Of a DNA stretch of 5,490 bases, positions 1 to 5,490 are shown piece after piece (the stretch's first letter is position 1; every line of letters begins with the position of its first letter). Position numbers and translations under genes: made by a program. The DNA is from Actinomycetes bacterium (GTDB lineage: Bacteria; Actinomycetota; Acidimicrobiia; Acidimicrobiales; Palsa-688). Location of the stretch: NCBI GenBank assembly GCA_021808665.1, contig JAKBBA010000195.1, positions 1 through 5,490 of the forward strand, read 5' to 3'. The notes under the pieces were generated by a model, which worked only from the letters and a program-made list of their open reading frames with translations, did not search any database and had not been told where the DNA came from.

Positions 1-572
1 ACCCGAACCACACCACAGCGGTGGAAGGCGATCACTATCTGAGCGCGACCACACCGACGCAGCGCCGGGCGGTCGAGGCGATAGTCGCCGACGCAGCCCA
101 CGACTTGGTGCGCCGGGCTCAGCCGCCCAGGGTGCTCAGCGACGCCGACACCGCAGCTTTGGCATCTAGCTGGCCCACACTGCTCGGCGGGCTCGACGTC
201 GACGAGACGGTGATCGGCGAGCTGCTCGGCGGCGAGAGGGACGTGTTCGTGGCCGCCTGCGCCGATCAGCTCTCGGGTCTGCACGGCCCTAAGGGCCGGC
301 CCTGCCCGGCGAGACCGTGGGTGTGCCTGGCATGCCCGCTCGCGGTGTTCGCCCCCCGCCACGCCGGGAACCTGCTGCGGCTCAAAGCTTTCTTCTCCCG
401 GCAGTGGCAGGCCATGCCCGCCAGGCAGTTCATGGCTGTCTTCGGACCCTACGCCAGCCGGATCGGCGAGGTCCTCGACGCCTACCCTCCCGCTGTGCTC
501 GCCACAGCGGCATCGCTCGTCGCGGACAACGACGGCGAGCTGCCGCTACGCCCCGAGGAGGCGAGCTGGTGA
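1..572 (+). CDS. tnpA: Tyrosine recombinase, TnpA-like, 5'-truncated by the window edge
   Basis: This is the C-terminal part (189 residues in the window) of a tyrosine recombinase that cuts and rejoins DNA through a 3'-phosphotyrosine intermediate. The frame is open to the left edge, so the GTG at 21 is not a credible start. It would fall between the catalytic His and Tyr. What remains starts inside the last catalytic box: His codon at 9-11, then nine residues later the nucleophile Tyr at 36-38, inside G-D-H-Y-L. This is the canonical H-x8-Y spacing. Downstream lies a C-x6-C-x2-C-x8-H cluster (Cys codons at 303, 324 and 333, His at 360) followed by a Leu/Phe/Arg-rich helical segment. I recognise this C-terminal arrangement from actinobacterial integrases that precede a TnpB-like gene. 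Metal binding by the cluster is inferred. The stop overlaps the next start (GTGA), so the two proteins are probably made together. The gene symbol is by family analogy. Confidence 0.88.
   Translation, partial: PNHTTAVEGDHYLSATTPTQRRAVEAIVADAAHDLVRRAQPPRVLSDADTAALASSWPTLLGGLDVDETVIGELLGGERDVFVAACADQLSGLHGPKGRPCPARPWVCLACPLAVFAPRHAGNLLRLKAFFSRQWQAMPARQFMAVFGPYASRIGEVLDAYPPAVLATAASLVADNDGELPLRPEEASW
555..561 (+). promoter_or_regulatory. Ribosome binding site of the tnpB-like gene
   Basis: GAGGAGG lies seven bases upstream of the GTG at 569, inside the end of the upstream gene. It is a near-perfect Shine-Dalgarno match at ideal spacing. It fixes the start of the second recombinase at 569 rather than at the earlier in-frame ATG at 317, which would overlap the first gene by about 250 bases. 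Confidence 0.8.
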
Positions 573-2752
573 CCGATCTCGCTGCCGCTGGCGGGATCGG
601 CAATCCACAGTCCCCCTTCGCGGGGGTCGACATCTGCGCCCAAGCCGGTTTCTCCGTTCCGCCACGAACCTATAGCCCGCGCTTCGAAGACGACATCTGG
701 GACCTCAGCGAGGTGATCGGCCTGCCGGTGGAGATGCCCCCGTCGCTTCGCCGACTGGACTTCACCGCGATCGCCAACCCCGCGTGGCGGACAGTCGCCA
801 AGGAGCTGATCGTTGCACTGCTCGCCCCCCGACATCGGGCGGTCGCGATACTGCCCCGTGCACTTCGCACCCCGCTGCACCTGCGCACCTGCGCTGGACG
901 CCTAGCCGAGTTGACATCGTGGTTTAACTGGCTCGCAGCGCAAGGGGTCACCGCTTTGCGCGAGGTCCGCGACCATCACTGCCAGGCATACCTGTCGCAC
1001 CGCCGTTACATCCGGAGCGCTACCGGCGAGATCAACGCAGAGCGCGGCCCGGGTATCCGCCGGGCGGCCGCTCAAGCCGTGGTCGATGTCATCAACTACC
1101 GGGAGCTGTTCAGCGTCGACCGAGTCGAGATAGGTCTTCGCCCGTGGGCGGGCGCGTCGCCCAGCGCCGTCGCTGAGATGCGCCCCGGTCGAGATCAGAA
1201 CAAGACCCCACCGCTTGACGACACGGTGCTGCGACCACTCCTCGCCGCTGCGCTCTACCTGACCGGCAGCTTCGGAGACTACACGGCAGCGCTGGCCCGC
1301 CAGGCCCGGGCGATGACCTTGGCGCATCGTCGCCTTCCCGCAGCCGCTCGGCTGGACCCAGACCGGATCACGTCGGTCCTCGATAGCCACACTCGAGGTC
1401 ACGTTCCCCTCGTCGTGCTGGCCGACGCTCACATACGAGACCGGCTCGCGAACGGCTGGTTCCCCGACGACCCACTGCTAGCAGTCAGCCTTAACTCACT
1501 GGCCAACCAGGCGGGTATCCGACAGTTCAACCAGCAGTGGCTGAGCACGTTGAGATCCCCGATCGAAAACACCGTGACCCAGGTCGGAACCGCGAAACCC
1601 TGGGCTCGCCACGCAGACACGGTCCTCTCCGCGAACCGCGACACGCACCTGGCGTGGACCCTGCCCCTCCACGGAGGCGAAGTCGTCGCGCTAGCCGGCG
1701 TGGTGCGCACCGCGACCATTATCGCAACCGCCGCGCTATCAGGCATGCGTGCCAGCGAACTGATGGAGCTTCGGGTCGGCTGCCGGCTCCCCCCCGAAGC
1801 TTTAAGCCCCGACCTTGTCCGCTACCGCCTGGCCAGCAAAATCATCAAAGGCCAACCGCTCGGCGGCGTTCCCGACGAATGGGTCGTCATCGAACCCGTC
1901 CACCAAGCTGTCGGTCTCGCCGAACGCCTCGCCGACAATCCCGATAACAACGACTTGGTCTTCGGACGGTTCGCGTTCCCCGTCCGCTACACCTGGTTCC
2001 GGGCCTGGGTCAACAGCCCCGCCGGAACTCGCCTCGGCCTCGAGCCTATCCCTGACCACGACGTGACGCTGCGGGCCTTACGTCGCACCCTGGCCGTCGA
2101 GCTCGCATCCCGCCCCGGCGGGGTGCTCGCCACCAAAATCCATCTCAAACACATTTCGGTGGCCACCACCGAGGGCTACGCCTCCCGGCCCGGCGGCGCC
2201 CAAGCCGTCCTGCTCGCCGAGATCAACAAACACGAAACCCAACGCAACGCCGACCTCGTTCTCGCCGAGTTCCGCAGCTACCAGAACGGGGTCATGCCCG
2301 CCGGGCCCGGCGGCGGCGAGCTCACCCGGTTCTTCGCCGCCGTGGACACCCAAATCGCGCAAGGGCCGGCCAGCACCCCGAAAATGCAAGGCAACGACCG
2401 CGAGGTCCTCGCCCTGCTCTCCAGGCGGGCCGAGACCCTGCACCTCGGCGTAGCCAACTACTGCTGGTTCGCTGATCCCTCCCGGGCTCTCTGCCTCAAG
2501 CTGGCCGGCACCCCCGACGCCAAGCAACCGCTGGCCGGGATGTGCGACTCGGCCCGCTGCCCCCAAGCCACCCACCACGCTCGCCACCGGTCGGTCTGGG
2601 CCGAACACGCCGCCACCACCAAAGCGTTCCTTGTCAGCCTCGGTCCCACCCGCAAAACCGAGAAAGCCAGGCTGCAGACCGACTACGACCGTGCCCGCCG
2701 TGTCATCGCCGGCATCGACGCGGCCACCTACCCGACCGGCCCGGAGCGCTGA
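569..2752 (+). CDS. tnpB: Large tyrosine recombinase, TnpB-like (727 aa)
   Basis: Second tyrosine recombinase of the Tn554-like module, presumed to act with TnpA and TnpC in excision and integration. It is complete. The GTG start overlaps the previous stop and is preceded by a strong Shine-Dalgarno. Layout: an N-terminal region, a core-binding helical domain from about residue 110, and a catalytic domain at about 370-545. A long C-terminal extension follows. Catalytic residues visible: Arg394 in S-G-M-R-A-S-E, Lys424 (or Lys427) in S-K-I-I-K-G, Arg505 in the L-R-R-T box, His528 and the nucleophile Tyr537 in T-T-E-G-Y-A, with the usual nine-residue step from His to Tyr. The His of the H-x-x-R box is replaced by Arg502. 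The C-terminal part has Cys632, Cys642, Cys659 and Cys664, with His669, His670 and His673 close by, probably a zinc-binding fold. The length is somewhat above my recollection of Tn554 TnpB (about 630 aa). Family assignment is secure. The exact role is inferred. Confidence 0.92.
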   Translation: MTDLAAAGGIGNPQSPFAGVDICAQAGFSVPPRTYSPRFEDDIWDLSEVIGLPVEMPPSLRRLDFTAIANPAWRTVAKELIVALLAPRHRAVAILPRALRTPLHLRTCAGRLAELTSWFNWLAAQGVTALREVRDHHCQAYLSHRRYIRSATGEINAERGPGIRRAAAQAVVDVINYRELFSVDRVEIGLRPWAGASPSAVAEMRPGRDQNKTPPLDDTVLRPLLAAALYLTGSFGDYTAALARQARAMTLAHRRLPAAARLDPDRITSVLDSHTRGHVPLVVLADAHIRDRLANGWFPDDPLLAVSLNSLANQAGIRQFNQQWLSTLRSPIENTVTQVGTAKPWARHADTVLSANRDTHLAWTLPLHGGEVVALAGVVRTATIIATAALSGMRASELMELRVGCRLPPEALSPDLVRYRLASKIIKGQPLGGVPDEWVVIEPVHQAVGLAERLADNPDNNDLVFGRFAFPVRYTWFRAWVNSPAGTRLGLEPIPDHDVTLRALRRTLAVELASRPGGVLATKIHLKHISVATTEGYASRPGGAQAVLLAEINKHETQRNADLVLAEFRSYQNGVMPAGPGGGELTRFFAAVDTQIAQGPASTPKMQGNDREVLALLSRRAETLHLGVANYCWFADPSRALCLKLAGTPDAKQPLAGMCDSARCPQATHHARHRSVWAEHAATTKAFLVSLGPTRKTEKARLQTDYDRARRVIAGIDAATYPTGPER
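2743..2746 (+). promoter_or_regulatory. Ribosome binding site of the tnpC-like gene
   Basis: GGAG lies seven bases before the ATG at 2754 and within the last codons of tnpB. It is a modest match but well placed. It supports the ATG at 2754 over in-frame upstream starts such as the ATG at 2631, which would overlap tnpB by more than 100 bases. Confidence 0.55.
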
Positions 2753-2753
2753 C

Positions 2754-3212
2754 ATGCGCATCAGCGCCCAGACCCGGGCCCGAAACGAAACCCGTATCCG
2801 CGCCGCTATGGACCGGCTTCTACACGGTGACATCCCTACTAGCGGCAGCTGCGACATCAAAACACTCGCCGAGCAGTCCGGCGTCGACCGAACCGCCTTC
2901 TACGGCAAGCGCCCCTACGCTCACCTCAGAGCCGAGTTCGAGACCCGGCTCCAGCGTGGAACCCAAGAAGGCAACGTCCCCGACACCCGAGCCGCCCAGA
3001 TCGGTCGGCTCAAAGCCGAGGTCGCCGCTCTCGACCAGCGGCTCGCGCAGCGTGACCACACCATCGCCATGCTCACAGCCTTCAAGTCCCAGACCATATG
3101 CCAACTCGCCGCGCAGCACGACGAGATCACCCAGCTACGGGCGACCATCGCAAATCCCGGCAACATTCGCAGACTCCCGACCCGCCCCACGACGACCGGC
3201 CCAGTCCGCTAA
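2754..3212 (+). CDS. tnpC: TnpC-like helix-turn-helix/coiled-coil protein (DUF6262-type)
   Basis: Small (152 aa) accessory protein of the transposition module. It starts one base after the tnpB stop, so it is almost certainly co-translated. Residues about 12-65 form a helical domain containing T-L-A-E-Q-S-G-V-D-R-T-A-F-Y at 37-50. This resembles the recognition helix region of TetR-type helix-turn-helix proteins, so DNA binding is likely. Residues about 79-132 are a strong coiled coil with hydrophobic positions near I83, L86, V90, L93, L97, I104, L107, I115, L118, I125, L128 and I132. The tail is Pro/Arg/Thr-rich. In Tn554 the third protein is not itself a recombinase but affects efficiency and orientation of insertion. 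I infer the same sort of DNA-binding, oligomerising helper role here. The match to the DUF6262 family is from recognition, not from a search. It is not a transcriptional TetR repressor, since it lacks a ligand-binding domain. Confidence 0.85.
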   Translation: MRISAQTRARNETRIRAAMDRLLHGDIPTSGSCDIKTLAEQSGVDRTAFYGKRPYAHLRAEFETRLQRGTQEGNVPDTRAAQIGRLKAEVAALDQRLAQRDHTIAMLTAFKSQTICQLAAQHDEITQLRATIANPGNIRRLPTRPTTTGPVR

Positions 3213-3250
3213 CCCCGCCCAACCAAACCCTAGCAAGGTATCTCACCTCA

Positions 3251-3262
3251 TGACATCTGTCA
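3251..3262. repeat. Short inverted repeat TGACA-TC-TGTCA
   Basis: Perfect 5-base arms around a 2-base centre, AT-richer than its surroundings, 38 bases after the tnpC stop. Paired short arms like this suit a dimeric DNA-binding protein such as TnpC or a recombinase core site. A 5-base match can also arise by chance. Confidence 0.4.
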
Positions 3263-3280
3263 CATGCCACTACGCCCAAA

Positions 3281-3356
3281 CGCGACACGGCCCGCAACCC
3301 CGATACCAAAGTCACCACCGCCGCGCAATCGCGACACGGACGAATCGCACACGGCG
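3281..3356 (+). repeat. Three-copy imperfect direct repeat near the element end
   Basis: Two adjacent units, 3327-3342 (AATCGCGACACGGACG) and 3343-3356 (AATCGCACACGGCG), differ only by two single-base indels. The start of a further unit (AAT) follows at 3357. The core CGCGACACGG also occurs at 3281-3290, 49 bases upstream of its copy at 3330-3339. Direct repeats just inside an element end resemble the arm-type binding sites of tyrosine recombinases. No binding is shown by the sequence itself. Confidence 0.5.
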
Positions 3357-3371
3357 AATGGCGCGAGAAGC

Positions 3372-3539
3372 CACACCTTCGCCTCCGAGGTGGCGACTGC
3401 GACCAAGGATCCTGCATTGGTGAAGGAGCTTCTGGGGCACGCCTCGGTTGCCTCCACCGACGTGTACCTGCACGCTCGATGGAACGACCTGCGCGCCGCA
3501 GTGGACGGCCACGCCAGGACCGTGGAGGATCCCCGGTGA
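3372..3539 (+). pseudogene. C-terminal remnant of a XerC/phage-type tyrosine recombinase
   Basis: The frame reads H-T-F-A-S-E-V, then L-L-G-H-A-S-V-A-S-T-D-V-Y-L-H, the last two conserved blocks of a phage-integrase/XerC-type recombinase. The catalytic His (codon 3438-3440) and nucleophile Tyr (3465-3467) are intact at the usual nine-residue step. The core-binding domain, first catalytic Arg, Lys and H-x-x-R are missing. Homology starts exactly in the middle of the normal R-H-T-F motif. Upstream, the frame is open from 3234 and has an ATG at 3264, giving a possible 91-residue protein. That ATG has no ribosome binding site, and the upstream residues look like translated non-coding DNA. The residues just before (N-G-A-R-S) resemble a slightly altered H-x-x-R box, so the break may lie up to about 15 bases earlier. 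The remnant cannot be catalytic alone. Its stop overlaps the next start (GTGA). Confidence 0.8.
3524..3528 (+). promoter_or_regulatory. Ribosome binding site of the large zinc-finger recombinase
   Basis: GGAGG sits seven bases before the GTG at 3536, within the last codons of the integrase remnant. Together with the GTGA overlap, it shows that the two frames were built as a coupled pair, and it fixes the start of the downstream gene. Confidence 0.75.
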
Positions 3540-5490
3540 GCGGGCGCGCTACCAAACTGGATGCGGCACATGTCGAGGTCCGACCAGTCCCGGACTGGCG
3601 GATCGCGCACATGACCGCTTTGGTGAACGAGGACCGCCTTGGTGAGCAGTGGGACCGCGACCGGCAGCTGCTGCTGCCTCGGCCCGGCGGCCTTCTCACG
3701 CGCCGTGACGCCTGTGTGGTGGCGGACTGCCCCAACCAGGTGCCCGGCGGACCGTCTCCGCTGTGCGTCTCCCACGCCGGTCAGTTCGCCCGCTCGAGTC
3801 GATCCAGAGTGGAGGACTGGCTGGCCACCGGCGAGGTCCATCCTGTCCGGCGACGTCACCACGAAGGGCCATGTGCCGTTACCGATGCCAGCGGTCTGCG
3901 CTGCGCCCGGCCCGCCCACGGCATCCAGCGCCTCTGCCGTGGTCACCTTGCCATGTGGTTGACCGGGCGTCGGCGCGGTGTCTGCTTCGACGACTACATG
4001 GCTCGAGCCCGGCCGCTGGACAGTTTCGGTGCTTGCGCAGCGGCGTGTTGCTACCTCGAGGCCGTCTACCGCCGGACTCGACTGTGCGAGGCACATTACG
4101 GTGCCTGGGTCGAACAAGGACGCCCCGAAGGCGAAGACTTCCAGACCTTCTTGGCCCGCGTTCGCCAGCCCGCCAACCACAAGGTCCTCAGCTTGCGGGG
4201 CGTGCCAGTGTTGGTCCGCTTGGAGTTGCTGCACGGCATCTGCTGTCGGATGGACGATCAGATCCGCACCGGCAGCGAGGACATGCGCGGCTTCGTCGAT
4301 CTGCTCCGAGCAACGGCCGTCGCCTCCGTGACCGACATTGAAAGCGGCCGGATGGACCACGGCTGGCCTACCGATGCCGGGTCGAGCCGCTTCGCTCGCT
4401 ACGTCTTCGATCGTGTCCGCCTCGCCTATGCCGACCCAGGAGACGAACAAGAACGTGATGTGTGGGATCTGCGAGTGTTCGGTCGCTCCGGCGGCTTGGA
4501 CTTCTCTCCCATCCGCCAGGGGTGGCTCAAGGAAGCGGCCCAGGGGTGGGCGTCGACCGCGTTGGGTCGGCGAACAGATTCGACCGTCCAACACCATGTC
4601 CACGCTCTGGGCGTGCTCGCGGCGGTGTTGGCGACTTCCCCCGGCGGTGGGGAAGACCCGGCCTGTCTCGGGCGCGCCGATGTCGAGCGTTTCCTGGCCA
4701 GGGTTCGCGTCGTCCCTGCGGCTCGCACCGGCCAGCCCTACGGTTCAGAACGAGCCGTCGGCATCGTCAAGAACTGCGCCCTGGTGATCCGGGAGGCCAG
4801 GGAGATGGGGCTCGTCCCCACGCTGGCGCCGGCGTTCAGCTTCCGGCGCGGCGACGGCGGAAAGGTCGTAGACGGCGACGGGGGTCGGGCGTTGCCCGCC
4901 CACGTGGTGGCCCAGCTCGACGGCCATCTCGACGTGTTGCGTGGCGTCCCGGGCAACCCTTCCGGGGGACCGCGTCCCAGCGGTCTGGGCGTACTGGGCG
5001 ATCGAGCAGGTGAGATGGCGGTGCTTGCCTACCAGCTGTTGAAAGGCACCGGACGACGTGTGGGAGAGGTGGCGAGCCTGCACCTCGATTGCCTCAGCGT
5101 CGATGAGCACGCGAAGGCAGTGCTTGTCTACGACAATCACAAGGCGGCGAGGATGGGCCGGCGTCTGCCTTTGGCCGACACCTGCCTGGTCGACGCCATC
5201 CGGGCTCAGCAGTCCTGGGTGGTGCACCGCTTCCCCCACACTGCCAGGGACAAGCTGTGGCTGCTGCCCCGGCCTACCAAGAACGTCAACGGGACCGTTC
5301 ACCTCTCCCAGCACCAGATCCACGACTGGATGCGGGTCTGGATCGATCACATTCCTCGTATCGACGCCGGCATCTTCGACGAGACAGGCGAGCCAGTCCC
5401 CTTTGATCGCGGAAGCATCTATCCCCATGCCTTCCGTCATACCTGGGCACAGACCTTGGCTGACGAGGGGGTGGCGCCCTCGGTGCTGCG
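3536..5490 (+). CDS. Large tyrosine recombinase with three N-terminal CCCH zinc-finger-like motifs, 3'-truncated by the window edge
   Basis: One frame stays open from the GTG at 3536 to the last base (651 codons). Layout: (1) N-terminal Cys/His array, C60-x4-C65-x11-C77-x2-H80, C113-x9-C123-x10-C134-x2-H137 and C167-x4-C172-x11-C184-x2-H187. Each final C-x2-H is preceded by Leu and followed by a short helix-like stretch, often with Trp. (2) A linker at about 190-325. (3) A core-binding helical domain at about 330-430. (4) A catalytic domain from about 455, with Arg508 in G-T-G-R-R-V-G-E-V, Lys536 in D-N-H-K-A-A-R, and His631-A-F-Arg634-H-T. The last His and the Tyr nucleophile should come within about 15-40 residues past the edge. 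It is therefore a site-specific recombinase, probably the second protein of a multi-recombinase module whose first member is the remnant upstream. Zinc binding and a DNA-recognition or partner-docking role for the array are inferred. Long antisense frames over this region are shadows. I do not know a gene name. Confidence 0.9.
   Translation, partial: MSGRATKLDAAHVEVRPVPDWRIAHMTALVNEDRLGEQWDRDRQLLLPRPGGLLTRRDACVVADCPNQVPGGPSPLCVSHAGQFARSSRSRVEDWLATGEVHPVRRRHHEGPCAVTDASGLRCARPAHGIQRLCRGHLAMWLTGRRRGVCFDDYMARARPLDSFGACAAACCYLEAVYRRTRLCEAHYGAWVEQGRPEGEDFQTFLARVRQPANHKVLSLRGVPVLVRLELLHGICCRMDDQIRTGSEDMRGFVDLLRATAVASVTDIESGRMDHGWPTDAGSSRFARYVFDRVRLAYADPGDEQERDVWDLRVFGRSGGLDFSPIRQGWLKEAAQGWASTALGRRTDSTVQHHVHALGVLAAVLATSPGGGEDPACLGRADVERFLARVRVVPAARTGQPYGSERAVGIVKNCALVIREAREMGLVPTLAPAFSFRRGDGGKVVDGDGGRALPAHVVAQLDGHLDVLRGVPGNPSGGPRPSGLGVLGDRAGEMAVLAYQLLKGTGRRVGEVASLHLDCLSVDEHAKAVLVYDNHKAARMGRRLPLADTCLVDAIRAQQSWVVHRFPHTARDKLWLLPRPTKNVNGTVHLSQHQIHDWMRVWIDHIPRIDAGIFDETGEPVPFDRGSIYPHAFRHTWAQTLADEGVAPSVL

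Larger units (their letters stand above)
1..3371 (+). mobile_element. Right part of a Tn554-like element (tnpA-tnpB-tnpC module)
   Basis: Two different tyrosine recombinases followed by a small helix-turn-helix/coiled-coil protein, tightly packed on one strand, is the transposition module of Tn554-type site-specific transposons. Their TnpA and TnpB are tyrosine recombinases, and TnpC influences efficiency and orientation. The left end and the 5' part of the first gene are outside the window. The right boundary is inferred, not seen. It is placed just before 3372, where homology to an unrelated integrase begins in mid-motif and where the C-over-G excess of the + strand ends. No terminal inverted repeat is expected for this family. 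The boundary could be wrong by tens of bases. Confidence 0.65.
3213..3371. other. Non-coding stretch holding the probable right end of the Tn554-like element
   Basis: About 160 bases between the tnpC stop and the first codons homologous to the downstream integrase. Short frames cross it, but none has a ribosome binding site or recognisable protein. It contains an inverted repeat (3251-3262) and tandem imperfect repeats (3327-3356) with a third partial copy at 3281-3290. I see no rho-independent terminator and no clear promoter. The likeliest content is the element terminus with recombinase or TnpC binding sites. This is inference from position and repeats. Confidence 0.5.

Noticed and set aside
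284..302. Overlapping palindromes CGGCCCT-A-AGGGCCG and GGGCCGGCCC
   Set aside because: They lie within tnpA coding sequence and are made only of GC-rich codons. A 1-base centre makes a poor hairpin, and there is no functional context.
317..568. Upstream extension of the TnpB frame to the ATG at 317
   Set aside because: These 84 codons read as Arg/Pro/Ala-rich shadow sequence of tnpA. The GTG at 569 has a near-perfect ribosome binding site and a standard 4-base overlap.
2078..2860. 260-codon open frame on the minus strand
   Set aside because: It is antisense to the catalytic and C-terminal part of TnpB and is Gly/Ala/Val-rich low-complexity translation, typical of a shadow frame.
3264..3371. 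A complete small protein starting at the ATG at 3264
   Set aside because: There is no ribosome binding site, and the first 36 residues have no integrase similarity. Only the part from 3372 is recognisable, so I call a gene remnant.
3359..3373. TGGC/GCCA inverted repeat around a 7-base spacer at the presumed boundary
   Set aside because: The spacing resembles a recombinase core site, but 4-base arms are expected often by chance in such GC-rich DNA.
2542..3423. 293-codon + strand frame overlapping tnpB, tnpC and the junction
   Set aside because: The product is almost entirely Pro/Ser/Arg/Thr, which is a frame-shifted reading of GC-rich coding DNA. It also crosses the proposed element boundary.
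3260..4603. 447-codon open frame on the minus strand
   Set aside because: It lies antisense to the large recombinase and integrase remnant, crosses the junction between the two modules, and shows no recognisable motif. Long antisense frames are common opposite GC-rich genes with biased third positions.
4745..5440. 231-codon open frame on the minus strand
   Set aside because: It is antisense to the core-binding and catalytic domains of the large recombinase, which carry clear catalytic residues. It has no motif or ribosome binding site of its own that I can see.

Overview
The window is GC-rich and its open frames show the strong third-position G/C preference typical of Actinobacteria. The gene content fits an accessory region (plasmid, island or integrated element) of a Mycobacteriales-type or related actinomycete. 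That host guess is inference from composition and gene families, because no housekeeping gene or RNA gene is present. Everything I can support is recombinase machinery, and all of it is on the + strand.

Left part (1 to about 3371): the right-hand end of a Tn554-like element with its three-gene transposition module. The first gene (tnpA-like tyrosine recombinase) enters from the left edge, and only its catalytic His/Tyr end and C-terminal domain are visible. It overlaps the second gene (tnpB-like, 727 aa, complete) by the GTGA arrangement. The third gene (tnpC-like, 152 aa, helix-turn-helix plus coiled coil) starts one base after the tnpB stop. These three read as one translationally coupled operon. 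After tnpC comes a short non-coding stretch of about 160 bp with a 5-bp-arm inverted repeat and tandem imperfect repeats. It probably holds the element end and its recombinase-binding sites.

Right part (about 3372 to 5490): a second, unrelated recombinase module. It begins abruptly with the last 55 codons of a XerC/phage-type integrase (catalytic His and Tyr kept, everything upstream missing). This remnant is coupled, again by a GTGA overlap with a strong ribosome binding site, to a very large reading frame. That frame stays open from 3536 to the window edge (651 codons, no stop). It encodes a large tyrosine recombinase with an unusual N-terminal array of three CCCH zinc-finger-like motifs, a core-binding domain and an Arg-Lys-His-x-x-Arg catalytic domain. 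The final His/Tyr box lies beyond the window.

Taken together, a Tn554-like element appears to have landed in, or recombined into, the catalytic box of the first integrase of another multi-recombinase module. G/C strand composition also changes across this junction. The best candidate for something under-described is the second module with its zinc-finger-bearing giant recombinase.
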